From assembly GCF_007991455.1 (NCBI RefSeq), contig NZ_BJYJ01000006.1:34424-98423 (forward strand): a stretch of 64,000 nucleotides of DNA, in the 5' to 3' direction. Positions within the stretch are counted from its first letter, which is position 1, and every line of letters begins with the position of its first letter. A program made the translations under genes and the position numbers. Of this stretch, positions 27,785 through 36,931 are shown piece after piece. Below the pieces are notes generated by a model. That model ran no database searches. It was not told the origin of the DNA and worked only from the letters and a program-made list of their open reading frames with translations. This DNA comes from Chryseobacterium hagamense. GTDB lineage: Bacteria; Bacteroidota; Bacteroidia; Flavobacteriales; Weeksellaceae.

Positions 27785-28987
27785 ATGGAAGGGATGATTT
27801 TACAGCCGCGCTTTAAGGATTCGGAACATTTCAGGAATTTCTGGACCATGGGCAACGGGAAAAGCCTGCTGGATTTTTCCGGCGCAGAAGTGAACTTTGA
27901 TCATTTTGAGCAGTTTTCACCTTACTTCTACCATGTGGATGAAGTTGGGGACCAGGTCGTGAAAGATATTTATTTCAAAAAGAATTTCCATGACGCTTCA
28001 AAAGAAATGGAAGGCTACATCCGCAACGGCGTTTCCGAGCAGGACGGGGTGCCTGAAAGTGTAAAACAGCTTTTCAGTCAAACCCAGGCTATTCCCGCTT
28101 GGCTGGATTACAGGCTCATCAAAAAAGGTGCTGAACTCTGTATGAGAAGCAACCTCGATGCGCTGATTTCGCTCCGGGATTACTGCCTGATGGGAGGCTA
28201 CGACTATGCTTACCTCAACAAACCGCTTATTGCCACCGAAGCCCTGAAAAAAGGTGCGGTAAAACGTCTTTCCGAAACTTTGGATTTCTGGGTAAATGTT
28301 ACCCGGTACGATGCACTGAAACTTCATCAAAAAGGATATGAATTTGCTGTTAAGACCCGGCTGATCCATTCTTACGCCAGGCTTTCCATTAAAAAACATG
28401 TTAAAAACTGGGATACCGAAAACTGGGGCGAGCCGATCAATTCCTGGGATATGATGGCCACTTACATCGGTTTCAGCCTGGTTTTCATGCACAGCCTGCA
28501 TAAATTGGGTACTATAATTTCAGAAGAAGAAGAAAAGGGAATGTTTCACCTTTGGAAATACGTCGGTTATCTTCTCGGCATTCCTGAACATCTTTTACCG
28601 AATAACAAACAGGAAGCCACCCAATATTTTTACCTGTGGACTTCCGTTCAGCCACCGGCGGATAAGGATTCTGTTCTGCTGGCCCACTCCTTACTCAATG
28701 AATCATTAATCAACCCTGCACTGAGATATCAGTTTCAGAGAAAAAACCTCCGCTACCTTCACATTTGCTGCACCTGGTTTTTGCTGGACGATGACGTTTG
28801 CAAAAGGCTTCAGATTCCTGAAGTAGCCTACCGTAAAGCATTCCCGCTGGTAAAACGGACCATCACGAAGATTTATGAAAAAACAGTAAGCCGGGAAGCG
28901 AGGATCAGCAAAGGCAACCAGGCGCAGATGAAGGTGCTGAATGATTATCATAGTATTATGGAAAATTCGAATTTTCACTCATCTTAA
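27785..28987 (+). CDS. Oxygenase MpaB/Lcp-like (DUF2236) protein
   Basis: 400 aa from ATG 27785; an upstream TTG frame start at 27749 adds nothing recognisable. Members include latex-clearing protein Lcp and fungal MpaB', heme b oxygenases that cleave isoprenoid double bonds. Seen: IPAWLDYRLIKKGAEL, ALISLRDYCLMGGYDYAY, the heme-pocket motif TRLIHSYARLSI (Arg and His in an RxxH pattern), and the WGEPINSWDMMATYIGFSLVFMHSLHKLG block. There is no signal peptide, so it is cytosolic, unlike secreted Lcp. Substrate unknown; a terpenoid or lipid alkene is plausible. Confidence 0.82.
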   Translation: MEGMILQPRFKDSEHFRNFWTMGNGKSLLDFSGAEVNFDHFEQFSPYFYHVDEVGDQVVKDIYFKKNFHDASKEMEGYIRNGVSEQDGVPESVKQLFSQTQAIPAWLDYRLIKKGAELCMRSNLDALISLRDYCLMGGYDYAYLNKPLIATEALKKGAVKRLSETLDFWVNVTRYDALKLHQKGYEFAVKTRLIHSYARLSIKKHVKNWDTENWGEPINSWDMMATYIGFSLVFMHSLHKLGTIISEEEEKGMFHLWKYVGYLLGIPEHLLPNNKQEATQYFYLWTSVQPPADKDSVLLAHSLLNESLINPALRYQFQRKNLRYLHICCTWFLLDDDVCKRLQIPEVAYRKAFPLVKRTITKIYEKTVSREARISKGNQAQMKVLNDYHSIMENSNFHSS

Positions 28988-28988
28988 C

Positions 28989-29273
28989 TTAACGTGAATT
29001 CGAAGAATAGCTTGGATTAATCGGCTGGAAGAGGAGTGCCGGATGCCGGAAGTTTCTCTTGTCAAATAGGATTAAAGGGTTGTTCATCAAACTGATTAAA
29101 GTCCTGAAGGAACGGCTTGGTACAGGGTAATAAAATCCTGTCAGAAGCGTGAACCTTTTATTCGTTCTACCAGGATGAGTGGTTATCCAAAATTCCGACT
29201 GAATTATTCTGATTTTGTTTTTAAGTTCAATAATCGGCTGAATATGATGTCAATACGGTCAAGTTCACGTTAA
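28989..29273. repeat. Non-coding element bounded by inverted TTAACGTGAA / TTCACGTTAA, containing repeat family A copy 2
   Basis: TTAACGTGAA (28989-28998) and its exact inverse TTCACGTTAA (29264-29273) enclose 265 bp with no ORF. The first 100 bp inside match the family A repeat near 15,050. A third copy of the 10-mer lies at 26,583. It looks like a chromosomal repeat or a small non-autonomous element; a transposase is not present. Confidence 0.4.
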
Positions 29274-29380
29274 TTTAACATATCAGGCGCATTAGATTTT
29301 TCACCTCGTTTTGCATATATTTCAGAGTACAGAAGATGCTTGGATATCCGGGCCAGCCTTATCATTTACCGACCACGACC

Positions 29381-29440
29381 CTAGCCGGGATTGCAGCGGA
29401 AATCCTTTTTTGAAGAAAAAGATTGCAGCGGAAAGCGCGA
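29381..29440 (+). other. Structured intergenic element with a direct repeat, upstream of recA
   Basis: GATTGCAGCGGAAA occurs at 29389-29402 and again at 29421-29434. Between them TCCTTTTTTGAAGAAAAAG can fold on itself. A 76-codon frame crosses it but has no protein character. Elements of this TGCAGCGGAAA type are, to my recollection, common between Flavobacteriia genes; no function is known to me. The rest of 28,988-29,589 shows no gene. Confidence 0.4.
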
Positions 29441-29561
29441 AAAAGCTCCTGAAAAAAGCATTACGGAATACCGCTGAAAAATCATGGAATTTTATATTTT
29501 TTTTAACTATAAAAACAGGTCCTTGTGGTAGATATTATTAGTTTTTGACTTTAAATTTTCG

Positions 29562-29569
29562 TATTTTTG
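29562..29569 (+). promoter_or_regulatory. Probable -7 element for recA
   Basis: TATTTTTG matches TAnnTTTG and lies 20 nt before the recA ATG. A TTTTTG lies 14 nt upstream, shorter than the usual 17-23 spacing. The same 14-nt spacing recurs in the leaders at 57,596 and 63,784. Confidence 0.4.
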
Positions 29570-29589
29570 ATTAATTATTTAAACAACAG

Positions 29590-30597
29590 ATGAGTAATAT
29601 AGACGACAAGAAAAAAGCACTGGCTCTGGTGCTGGACAAATTAGATAAAACATACGGAAAAGGAACGGTAATGACACTGGGAGACAGTGTAATTGACACG
29701 AATATCGAAGTGATCCCTTCAGGATCTTTAGGATTGGACATCGCTCTTGGAGTGGGCGGTTATCCGAGAGGAAGGATCATTGAGATCTACGGGCCTGAAT
29801 CTTCCGGTAAGACCACCTTAACGCTTCATGCCATTGCCGAAGCTCAGAAAGCAGGCGGAATTGCAGCATTCATTGATGCGGAGCACGCGTTTGACAGAGG
29901 CTATGCCGGAAAACTGGGAATCGATCTTGAAAACCTGATCATCTCACAGCCGGATAATGGGGAACAGGCGCTGGAAATTGCCGATAACCTGATCCGTTCG
30001 GGAGCGATCGATATCGTAGTAATTGACTCTGTAGCAGCTCTTACACCGAAAGCGGAAATCGAGGGGGAAATGGGAGATTCCAAAATGGGTCTTCATGCCA
30101 GACTGATGTCCCAGGCATTGAGAAAGCTTACCGCTACGATCAACAGGACCAAATGTACGGTTATCTTCATCAACCAGCTGAGAGAGAAAATCGGGGTCAT
30201 GTTCGGGAACCCTGAAACGACTACCGGTGGTAACGCTTTGAAATTCTACGCTTCGGTAAGGGTAGATATCAGAAAAGCGAGTGCGCCAATTAAAAACGGC
30301 GATGAGGCGATCGGAAGCCGGGTGAAGGTGAAAATCGTGAAAAACAAAGTAGCGCCGCCTTTCAAAATGGCCGAATTCGACATCATGTACGGAGAAGGCG
30401 TTTCCAAAACGGGAGAAATCCTGGATCAGGCCGTTGAACAGGGGATCGTGAAGAAAAGCGGCTCATGGTTCAGCTATGAGGAAACAAAGCTTGGACAGGG
30501 CCGTGATGCCGTAAAAGATGTCTTGAAAGACAATCCTGAGCTTGCAGAAGAGCTGGAAAATAAAATCAAAGAAGAAATCGCGAATAAAAAGCAGTAA
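29590..30597 (+). CDS. recA: Recombinase RecA
   Basis: ATP-dependent strand-exchange protein for homologous recombination and SOS co-protease activity. 335 aa, standard. Seen: start [25 protein letters not shown], Walker [10 protein letters not shown], Walker [16 protein letters not shown], loop L1 [22 protein letters not shown], the L2 region [23 protein letters not shown], and an acidic C-terminal tail. Monocistronic, followed by a strong bidirectional terminator. Confidence 0.98.
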   Translation: MSNIDDKKKALALVLDKLDKTYGKGTVMTLGDSVIDTNIEVIPSGSLGLDIALGVGGYPRGRIIEIYGPESSGKTTLTLHAIAEAQKAGGIAAFIDAEHAFDRGYAGKLGIDLENLIISQPDNGEQALEIADNLIRSGAIDIVVIDSVAALTPKAEIEGEMGDSKMGLHARLMSQALRKLTATINRTKCTVIFINQLREKIGVMFGNPETTTGGNALKFYASVRVDIRKASAPIKNGDEAIGSRVKVKIVKNKVAPPFKMAEFDIMYGEGVSKTGEILDQAVEQGIVKKSGSWFSYEETKLGQGRDAVKDVLKDNPELAEELENKIKEEIANKKQ

Positions 30598-30613
30598 TTT
30601 CTTATACGTATTA

Positions 30614-30656
30614 TAAAATAAACCCGGCGGAGCAAAGTTCCGCCGGGTTTATTTTA
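30614..30656. terminator. 18-bp perfect bidirectional terminator, recA / S9 peptidase
   Basis: TAAAATAAACCCGGCGGA (30614-30631) pairs perfectly with its inverse at 30639-30656 around the loop GCAAAGT. The GC-rich core GGCGGA..CAAAG..TCCGCC is repeated in the terminator after htpG (35,669-35,703). Confidence 0.9.
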
Positions 30657-30667
30657 TGTATTGCTTA

Positions 30668-33565
30668 CTAAGGCTTTTCATCCGTCAGTTCAAATCCCCA
30701 GTTTTTTCCTTTTTGGGTAGCCGGAACCCCTCTGGTCATCCATACCGGAGCTTTGGCACCCTTCAGGTAATAATCGAAGAACTGCTGTTCGCGGATCTGG
30801 ATGTCTTTCCGGTTCTGCCGCTTGATCAGGTTATGGTCGTCACCGTTATAATTCAGCAGCCAGACCGGCTTTCCGAGGCGTCGTAAGGCAGTGAACATTT
30901 CAATCCCCTGGTACCAGGGCACTGCACCGTCTTTGTCGTTGCTCATGATGACCACCGGTGTTTTCACCTGATCCATGGCAAACAGCGGTGAATTTTTAAT
31001 ATACAGATCCTGTGCTTCCCACAGGGTTTTCCCCAAACGGCTCTGTGATTTTTCGTACTGGAACTGCCGGTTCATTCCGGAAGACCAGCGGATCCCGCCG
31101 TAAGCAGAAGTCATGTTGACCACCGGTGCACCCGTCCACGCCGCTGCATACCTATCCGTATGCGCGATCAGATAGGCCACCTGATATCCGCCCCAGCTCT
31201 GTCCCTGGATTCCGATTTTCGTTCCGTCTACCCAAGAATTCAGTTTGAGTTGTTCCACTCCGGAATTGATGTATTCCATAGCCGATTCTCCGGGCTGCCC
31301 GTCGGTGTATGAAATATCCGGGGTAAAGACCAGGTAGCCGTTGCTTACAAAATACGAGATATTCAGTCTGGAAGGCGTCGGAGCCGGTGCCACATACCGG
31401 TTCAGGTTGTCCGAAAGCTTTTCATAGAAATAGACGATCATCGGGTATTTTTTAGCAGGATCGAAATCTTCCGGTTTGTAAAGAAGCCCTGCAGAAGTAT
31501 TTCCTTTGGGAGTCGTCCAGTGAACCAGTTCGCCCGTTCCCCAATTGTAAAGCGCCTGCTGCGGATTCGTATTGCTCAGCTTCTCCTGTACTGAAAAACC
31601 GGAGGTGACAAAAATATCAGGTGATCGGATGTAAGACTCCTTTACCAGAATATATTCATCCGCATTTTTAGCTTTCTGGAGGCTGCGGTATCCCCAGACA
31701 TCTTCCATCTTTACTTTTACAGGATCGGCATTCGAACTGATGGAAGTTTTAAAAATCCCGTTGGCTTTCGTGGTATTGTCAAACGCCGATAAATACACCG
31801 TAGATTTCCGGTTCAGGCTTTTGATATCTTTATTTAAATCGTAGGTTTCAAACGTGATTTTATTTTTGCGCCCGAAACCGTTCGTAATATTCCTCGGTTT
31901 CTTTGAACCGCTGAGGAAAAACTCCCAAAGATCATAGCGGTCCCGGATTATCACCGATTCATCATTCTCTGTCCATGATGCAATCCCATAAGCGCCGGGA
32001 AAGTCCGGCATGTCAAACTCTTCGTCTACGAATGAAATGGCCAAGCCTGTATTTAAAGGTATAGTCTGCATCGTTTCCACATTGTAGCTCAGCCACTGCC
32101 CTTTTTCCCGGTCAAAAATCACGATGAATTTCCCCAGCGGGGATGGTGCTGCCGAACCGGTCAGGTTTCTTACGATTTCCGTTCGCTTCCCCGTTCTGTT
32201 ATCGATAATATAATAGGTCTTTTTTGTTCCGCCTTCCCATTGTGAAGCAATGCGGTTGTTTAAGCTGCTGCTTCCCCATATGAATTCCGCGTTGCCTTCA
32301 TTCACCAGCCGGAGGGTATCCAGGTCTTCCCCGTCGATGTTCACGAAGAAATCCGGTTTTTCCGTCTGCATAACCGCTGCATAGGATTTTTTAAGATCAT
32401 TTTTCAGTTCTTTCAGCTGTACCGTCTGCAGATAATCGTCTTTATAATTCCAGATATCCACTACCGCATGGTCGTTGGCGATCATCGCCGTATCTTTAGC
32501 CACCGGTTTCGGAGCAACCCCAAAGTACAGCTGCTTCCCGTTTTTGCTGAAAACAGGCAAACGGTTTTCGGAAATCACCCAATTCTTTTTCATTTGGGAA
32601 TGATTATCGGTAATGGCGTTCTGCTTTTTTTGTTTAACATTAAAATAATACAGCTGATATTGTTTTACGAGGTCATTCTGCGCAGAAGAAGTACCTACAT
32701 AGGCCAGCTGGCTTCCTGCTTCATCGAAAGCCAATTGGGAGAAATCACCTTCCATTTCTGAGATTTTCTGCACGGCTCCTGTTTCGAGGTTGACGATCTG
32801 TACGGTTTCCAAAGGATATTTCTTCGGTGTGGATTTATCGGTGTTCTTTTTATCCGCCGGCTTTACATCGGCAGAATCTTTTTTCTCTTCTTTATTTTTA
32901 CCGATTTTCTCTTCCTGCTTTTTAGTAACAAACACCAGCTGCTTTCCGTTTTTGCTGAATTCATAACGTACTACGTCACTGTAAATGGTTGTTTTTCCAT
33001 TAACCAGATTCTGAACGGCCAGCGGCAGCGGTTTGGTATTTTTATCGTCTTCATTTTTGTCATCACCCTCCTTTTCAGCATCATCCGAAGATTTATCTTT
33101 TAAATTCTCCAGCAGGTAGGCAATATAGGCACCTCCTTTCTCAGGTATTTTAAATCCTTTGACATCCGGAATCTTTTCCGTTTTGCCACCTGCAAAATCA
33201 ACAATCGCCAGCGTATCTTTCGTGAGTTTGTTCTGCCTGAGCTTTTTATCCTTTACGGCTTTAATGTCTTTATAAAACGGACGGATCTGGAAAACGGCAA
33301 ACCTCGAATCAGCGGTAAATTCGGATTTAATACCTCTCGGAAACTTTTTAGTATTCCTGTTTTTAACCGAATATAAAAAGAGGTCGGAATCTCCTTCCTG
33401 AACATCCACGGAATACGCAATCCATTTCCCGTCGTTTGATATTTTTCTTGTTCCGATATTCTGCCAGCCATCATACACGGAATGGTCCAGCGGCTTTTTC
33501 TGTCCATACATGATACACGTCATGAGGAACAGCATACAAACTGCATATTTCAAATTCATTATCAA
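30668..33565 (-). CDS. S9 family peptidase (prolyl oligopeptidase / dipeptidyl aminopeptidase type)
   Basis: 965 aa exported serine peptidase. Seen: signal peptide (LKYAVCMLFLMTCIMYGQ), a long N-terminal WD/propeller-like region with an unusually Lys/Asp/Glu-rich insertion at about residues 155-260 (DDAEKEGDDKNEDDKN; DKKNTDKST), and a C-terminal alpha/beta hydrolase domain. The nucleophile is Ser790 in GQSWGGYQ; the Asp is in SNDKDGAVPW and the His in GDDHN. It should cleave short peptides from their N-termini in the periplasm. Longer than the ~700-aa family average because of the charged insertion. Convergent with recA, divergent from htpG. Confidence 0.92.
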   Translation of the reverse strand: MIMNLKYAVCMLFLMTCIMYGQKKPLDHSVYDGWQNIGTRKISNDGKWIAYSVDVQEGDSDLFLYSVKNRNTKKFPRGIKSEFTADSRFAVFQIRPFYKDIKAVKDKKLRQNKLTKDTLAIVDFAGGKTEKIPDVKGFKIPEKGGAYIAYLLENLKDKSSDDAEKEGDDKNEDDKNTKPLPLAVQNLVNGKTTIYSDVVRYEFSKNGKQLVFVTKKQEEKIGKNKEEKKDSADVKPADKKNTDKSTPKKYPLETVQIVNLETGAVQKISEMEGDFSQLAFDEAGSQLAYVGTSSAQNDLVKQYQLYYFNVKQKKQNAITDNHSQMKKNWVISENRLPVFSKNGKQLYFGVAPKPVAKDTAMIANDHAVVDIWNYKDDYLQTVQLKELKNDLKKSYAAVMQTEKPDFFVNIDGEDLDTLRLVNEGNAEFIWGSSSLNNRIASQWEGGTKKTYYIIDNRTGKRTEIVRNLTGSAAPSPLGKFIVIFDREKGQWLSYNVETMQTIPLNTGLAISFVDEEFDMPDFPGAYGIASWTENDESVIIRDRYDLWEFFLSGSKKPRNITNGFGRKNKITFETYDLNKDIKSLNRKSTVYLSAFDNTTKANGIFKTSISSNADPVKVKMEDVWGYRSLQKAKNADEYILVKESYIRSPDIFVTSGFSVQEKLSNTNPQQALYNWGTGELVHWTTPKGNTSAGLLYKPEDFDPAKKYPMIVYFYEKLSDNLNRYVAPAPTPSRLNISYFVSNGYLVFTPDISYTDGQPGESAMEYINSGVEQLKLNSWVDGTKIGIQGQSWGGYQVAYLIAHTDRYAAAWTGAPVVNMTSAYGGIRWSSGMNRQFQYEKSQSRLGKTLWEAQDLYIKNSPLFAMDQVKTPVVIMSNDKDGAVPWYQGIEMFTALRRLGKPVWLLNYNGDDHNLIKRQNRKDIQIREQQFFDYYLKGAKAPVWMTRGVPATQKGKNWGFELTDEKP

Positions 33566-33598
33566 ATTTTAAAGATTAAAAATAAGTTATTTCCCCGA

Positions 33599-33634
33599 CA
33601 AATTCATAGAATGTCAAAAAATGTCAAAATGTCA
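33599..33634 (-). promoter_or_regulatory. S9 promoter overlapped by three TGTCA repeats (S9 / htpG divergent region)
   Basis: On the minus strand TTTTG (33629-33625), 18 nt, then TGAATTTG (33606-33599) is a near-consensus promoter for the S9 gene. Across the spacer on the plus strand, ATGTCA occurs at 33611, 33621 and 33629. Such direct repeats beside htpG could be a binding site for a stress regulator of one or both genes. The regulator is unknown. Confidence 0.45.
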
Positions 33635-33693
33635 GTTTATTTTAAACGGCCCTTTTTTTGAGAAACCAAAGGAAATTAAAAACAAAAATTATT

Positions 33694-35586
33694 ATGACTA
33701 AAGGAAATATTAATGTATCGGTGGAAAATATTTTTCCATTAATTAAAAAATTTCTTTACAGCGACCACGAAATCTTTTTAAGAGAATTAATTTCCAACGC
33801 CACGGATGCTACTTTAAAATTAAAGCATTTAACCAGCATCGGCGAAGCCAAAGTGGAGTACGGAAATCCTAAGATCGAAGTGAAGATCGATAAAGAAAAC
33901 AGAATGCTTACCATTACCGACCAGGGAGTCGGAATGACCGGTGAAGAGGTCGAAAAATACATCAACCAGGTGGCTTTTTCAGGAGCTGAGGAGTTCCTGG
34001 AGAAATATAAGGATACGGCAAAAGATTCAGGAATTATCGGGCATTTCGGGCTTGGGTTCTACTCGGCCTTTATGGTGGCTGAGAAAGTGGAAATCGTAAC
34101 GAAATCCTATAAGGACGAACCGGCGGTACGATGGATCTGCGACGGCAGCCCTGAATTTACTTTAGAGGAAACGGCGGATAAATCTGAAAGAGGAACGGAA
34201 ATCATCCTGTATATCGCAGAAGATTCCACTGAATTCCTTGAAGAAAGCAAGATCCGTGAGTTGCTGCTGAAATACAACAAGTTTATGCCGGTACCGATTA
34301 AATTCGGAACCAAAACGCATACGTTGCCTCTACCGGAAGATGCTCCTGAAGATGCCGTAGCCGAAACGGAAGAAGTAGACAACATCATCAACAACCCTAC
34401 TCCGGCCTGGACGATTGCGCCAAGCGAGCTTACGAATGAAGATTATATGAAATTCTACCACGAGCTTTATCCGATGCAATTTGAAGAGCCTCTGTTCAAT
34501 ATCCATCTAAATGTTGATTATCCGTTCAATTTAACCGGGGTCTTATTTTTCCCGAAACTGAGCAACAATTTAAATATCGAAAAAGACAAAATCCAGCTGT
34601 ACCAGAACCAGGTTTTCGTAACAGATGAGGTAAAAGGTATTGTTCCGGACTTCCTGATGCTGCTTCGCGGGGTCATCGATTCTCCGGATATCCCGTTGAA
34701 CGTTTCCCGTTCTTACCTGCAGGCCGACGGTGCCGTGAAGAAAATCTCATCCTACATCACGAAAAAGGTAGCCGACAAAATGGCCTCCCTGATCAACGAA
34801 AACCGTGAAGATTACGAGAAAAAATGGAACGACATTAAGGTCGTGATCGAATACGGAATCGTAACGGAAGAAAAATTTGCTGAAAAATCCGATAAGTTTA
34901 CATTGTATCCGACAACCGACGGGAAATACTTCCTCTGGAATGAGCTGGAAGAGAAAATCAAGCCGAACCAGACGGATAAAGACGGTAAACTGATTGTTCT
35001 GTATGCTTCCAATGCCGATGAACAGCATTCTTATATCCAGGCTGCCAAAGATAAAGGTTATGAAGTGCTTTTAATGGATTCACCGATTATCCCTCACGTG
35101 ATCCAGAAGCTGGAAACGTCAAAAGACAATATTTCCTTCGCCAGAGTGGATGCGGATCACATCAACAACCTGATTAAGAAGGATGAGCCGGTGATTTCCA
35201 AACTGAACGAAACTGAAAAAGAATCACTGAAGAAAAATGTGGAAGAGTCTATCGGGGACAGTAAGTTTACGGTTCAGCTTGAAGACTTAGACAGCAGCGA
35301 TGCACCGTTCACGATCACTCAGCCTGAATTCATGAGAAGAATGAAAGACATGCAGGCGACCGGCGGCGGCGGAATGTTCGGGATGGGCGGTTTCCCGGAA
35401 ATGTACAACCTGGTAGTCAACTCCAACAGTGAGTTTGCCGGACAGATCCTGAAAACGGAAGATGCAGAACAAAAAGCCGGATTAATTAAACATGCACTGG
35501 ATCTTGCCAAACTTTCCCAGAATCTACTGAAAGGAAAAGAGCTTACCGACTTCATTCAGAGAAGTTATAAGCAACTGGAAAAATAA
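33694..35586 (+). CDS. htpG: Molecular chaperone HtpG (Hsp90)
   Basis: 630 aa cytosolic ATP-dependent chaperone. Starts at ATG 33694 (MTKGNINVSVENIFPLIKKFL); a TTG 12 codons upstream is only a frame artefact. Seen: GHKL ATPase motifs (LRELISNATDATLKL, DQGVGMTGEEV, GHFGLGFYSAFMV, GTEIILYI), the middle-domain SYLQAD segment with the catalytic Arg region (NVSRSYLQ), and the dimerisation domain with a Gly-rich GGGGMFGMGGFP insertion at about residues 561-572. The length fits bacterial HtpG. Downstream terminator at 35,669. Confidence 0.97.
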   Translation: MTKGNINVSVENIFPLIKKFLYSDHEIFLRELISNATDATLKLKHLTSIGEAKVEYGNPKIEVKIDKENRMLTITDQGVGMTGEEVEKYINQVAFSGAEEFLEKYKDTAKDSGIIGHFGLGFYSAFMVAEKVEIVTKSYKDEPAVRWICDGSPEFTLEETADKSERGTEIILYIAEDSTEFLEESKIRELLLKYNKFMPVPIKFGTKTHTLPLPEDAPEDAVAETEEVDNIINNPTPAWTIAPSELTNEDYMKFYHELYPMQFEEPLFNIHLNVDYPFNLTGVLFFPKLSNNLNIEKDKIQLYQNQVFVTDEVKGIVPDFLMLLRGVIDSPDIPLNVSRSYLQADGAVKKISSYITKKVADKMASLINENREDYEKKWNDIKVVIEYGIVTEEKFAEKSDKFTLYPTTDGKYFLWNELEEKIKPNQTDKDGKLIVLYASNADEQHSYIQAAKDKGYEVLLMDSPIIPHVIQKLETSKDNISFARVDADHINNLIKKDEPVISKLNETEKESLKKNVEESIGDSKFTVQLEDLDSSDAPFTITQPEFMRRMKDMQATGGGGMFGMGGFPEMYNLVVNSNSEFAGQILKTEDAEQKAGLIKHALDLAKLSQNLLKGKELTDFIQRSYKQLEK

Positions 35587-35668
35587 ACTGACGAGTTTTA
35601 TGAAAGGCTGGAAGTACCCAGCCAAGATACTTCCAGGCGTGTTGAATATCTAATTCACATATTTTAAT

Positions 35669-35703
35669 AAACCCCCGGCGGAGCAAAGCTCCGCCGGGGG
35701 TTT
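35669..35703. terminator. 15-bp perfect bidirectional terminator, htpG / hydrolase
   Basis: AAACCCCCGGCGGAG (35669-35683) pairs with CTCCGCCGGGGGTTT (35689-35703), loop CAAAG, followed by TTTT. It shares its core with the terminator after recA. Confidence 0.88.
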
Positions 35704-35735
35704 TAGTCTTGTAGTCAGCCCATAGAATCTGATAC

Positions 35736-36536
35736 TTATTTCATTACCATCTTTTCAATGGACGAGATGATCTTTTCAGAATCCGTCTTCATCGCTTCCA
35801 GATGCTTCCCTGAATATTCTAAAAGCTCTTTGGGAAGGGAAGCTTTGGAATAATTTTCAAAGCCTTCCTCATAAGGAACATCTTTATCCTCTTTGCTGTG
35901 GATGAAAAGCTTAGGCAGGCCTTCCGTATCCCGGAGATCTTCTTTGGCAGCATAAGGCGAAACCACGTACCGGGAAATCATTTCTTTGTATTCCGGTTTG
36001 TAATACATGGCAATATCAGTGAATGAAGAAAGGCTTCCGTCCATGACCAATCCGGCAATTTTGTCTTTATTAGTCCGGGCCAGATGGGCAGCTATCTGCG
36101 AACCCAGGGAAGCTCCGTAAAGGATGATTTTAGTTCCTGCAATTCCAGGTCTCTGGATCATCGTATCAAGAAAGATCTGTCCGTCTGCGGCAACATTCAA
36201 ATGCGTAGGTTTTCCGGTTGATTTCCCATAGCCCCGGAAATCGACCATCACCACCTGAAAACCTTTATCCACCAAAGGCTTCGTCATGAACAGGTAAGAA
36301 GAAACATTACCTCCGGCTCCGTGGAAAAACAGAACGGTAGCTTTTACTTTTGATTTCGGCTTCAAAATAATCCCGGTAATCGTATCTTTTTCTACAGGAA
36401 TGGAGAAATCCTCATAAGTTATATTTTCAATGGGGCGAATTACTTTATTCGGCTTATAGAAATTGTCATCCATCTGTGCTTTAAAAAAGCAGACAGTGAG
36501 TAAAAAAAGTGCGGAAAATAGGAGTTTTGTTTTCAT
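35736..36536 (-). CDS. Exported alpha/beta hydrolase
   Basis: 266 aa. Seen: signal peptide (MKTKLLFSALFLLTVCFFKAQ), then an alpha/beta hydrolase with HGAGGNVSSY (oxyanion region), nucleophile elbow LYGASLGSQ, SDKD-like acid region HSKEDKDVPYEEG, and a C-terminal His in GKHLEA. The GYGKSTGKPT segment is typical of FrsA/YqiA-like and BAAT-type esterases of unknown substrate. Periplasmic or secreted. Converges on htpG. Confidence 0.85.
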   Translation of the reverse strand: MKTKLLFSALFLLTVCFFKAQMDDNFYKPNKVIRPIENITYEDFSIPVEKDTITGIILKPKSKVKATVLFFHGAGGNVSSYLFMTKPLVDKGFQVVMVDFRGYGKSTGKPTHLNVAADGQIFLDTMIQRPGIAGTKIILYGASLGSQIAAHLARTNKDKIAGLVMDGSLSSFTDIAMYYKPEYKEMISRYVVSPYAAKEDLRDTEGLPKLFIHSKEDKDVPYEEGFENYSKASLPKELLEYSGKHLEAMKTDSEKIISSIEKMVMK

Positions 36537-36634
36537 AGCGTATGATTTTATGCCTCAAAACTAAGGCACAAAAATATTTCCTGCTAAAAAAACAGACCCA
36601 GCCGTACTTTTTAAATCCTTAGCCGTCAAAATTC

Positions 36635-36931
36635 CTACAACTCTTCCAACGGATCCCAGAACAGGGTTTTAAAATTTTTGATCCTGCCGTTTTCCACCAC
36701 AATATCTTCCGCTTCCAGTCTTTGCTGAAATTCCGGAACTGAAAGAGCACCGGAGCCCGATATCACGCGGTGTGCCGGAACATCCTCCGGACATCCGCCC
36801 ATCGCTTTTCCGACATGGCGGGAATGATTGGGAAAACCGACGGCTTTGGCAATGGCACCGTAGCTGGTTACCCGGCCTTTGGGAATAAGCCTGGTGATTT
36901 CCCAGACCTGCTGTTTGAAAATTTCGTTCAT
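36635..36931 (-). CDS. Alkyltransferase-like (ATL) protein
   Basis: 98 aa with the fold of the MGMT C-terminal domain: IPKGRVTSYGAIAKAVGFPNHSRHVGKAMGGCP and VPAHRVISGSG. In real methyltransferases the last motif is PCHRV; here position 53 is Ala, so no methyl can be accepted. ATL proteins bind O6-alkylguanine with this fold and flag it for nucleotide-excision repair. The Arg finger (SRHVGKA) is retained. A catalytically silent DNA-damage sensor is the reading most consistent with family knowledge. Confidence 0.88.
   Translation of the reverse strand: MNEIFKQQVWEITRLIPKGRVTSYGAIAKAVGFPNHSRHVGKAMGGCPEDVPAHRVISGSGALSVPEFQQRLEAEDIVVENGRIKNFKTLFWDPLEEL

Noticed and set aside
29311..29541. 76-codon frame before recA
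   Set aside because: It crosses a structured repeat element and its translation has no protein-like pattern.
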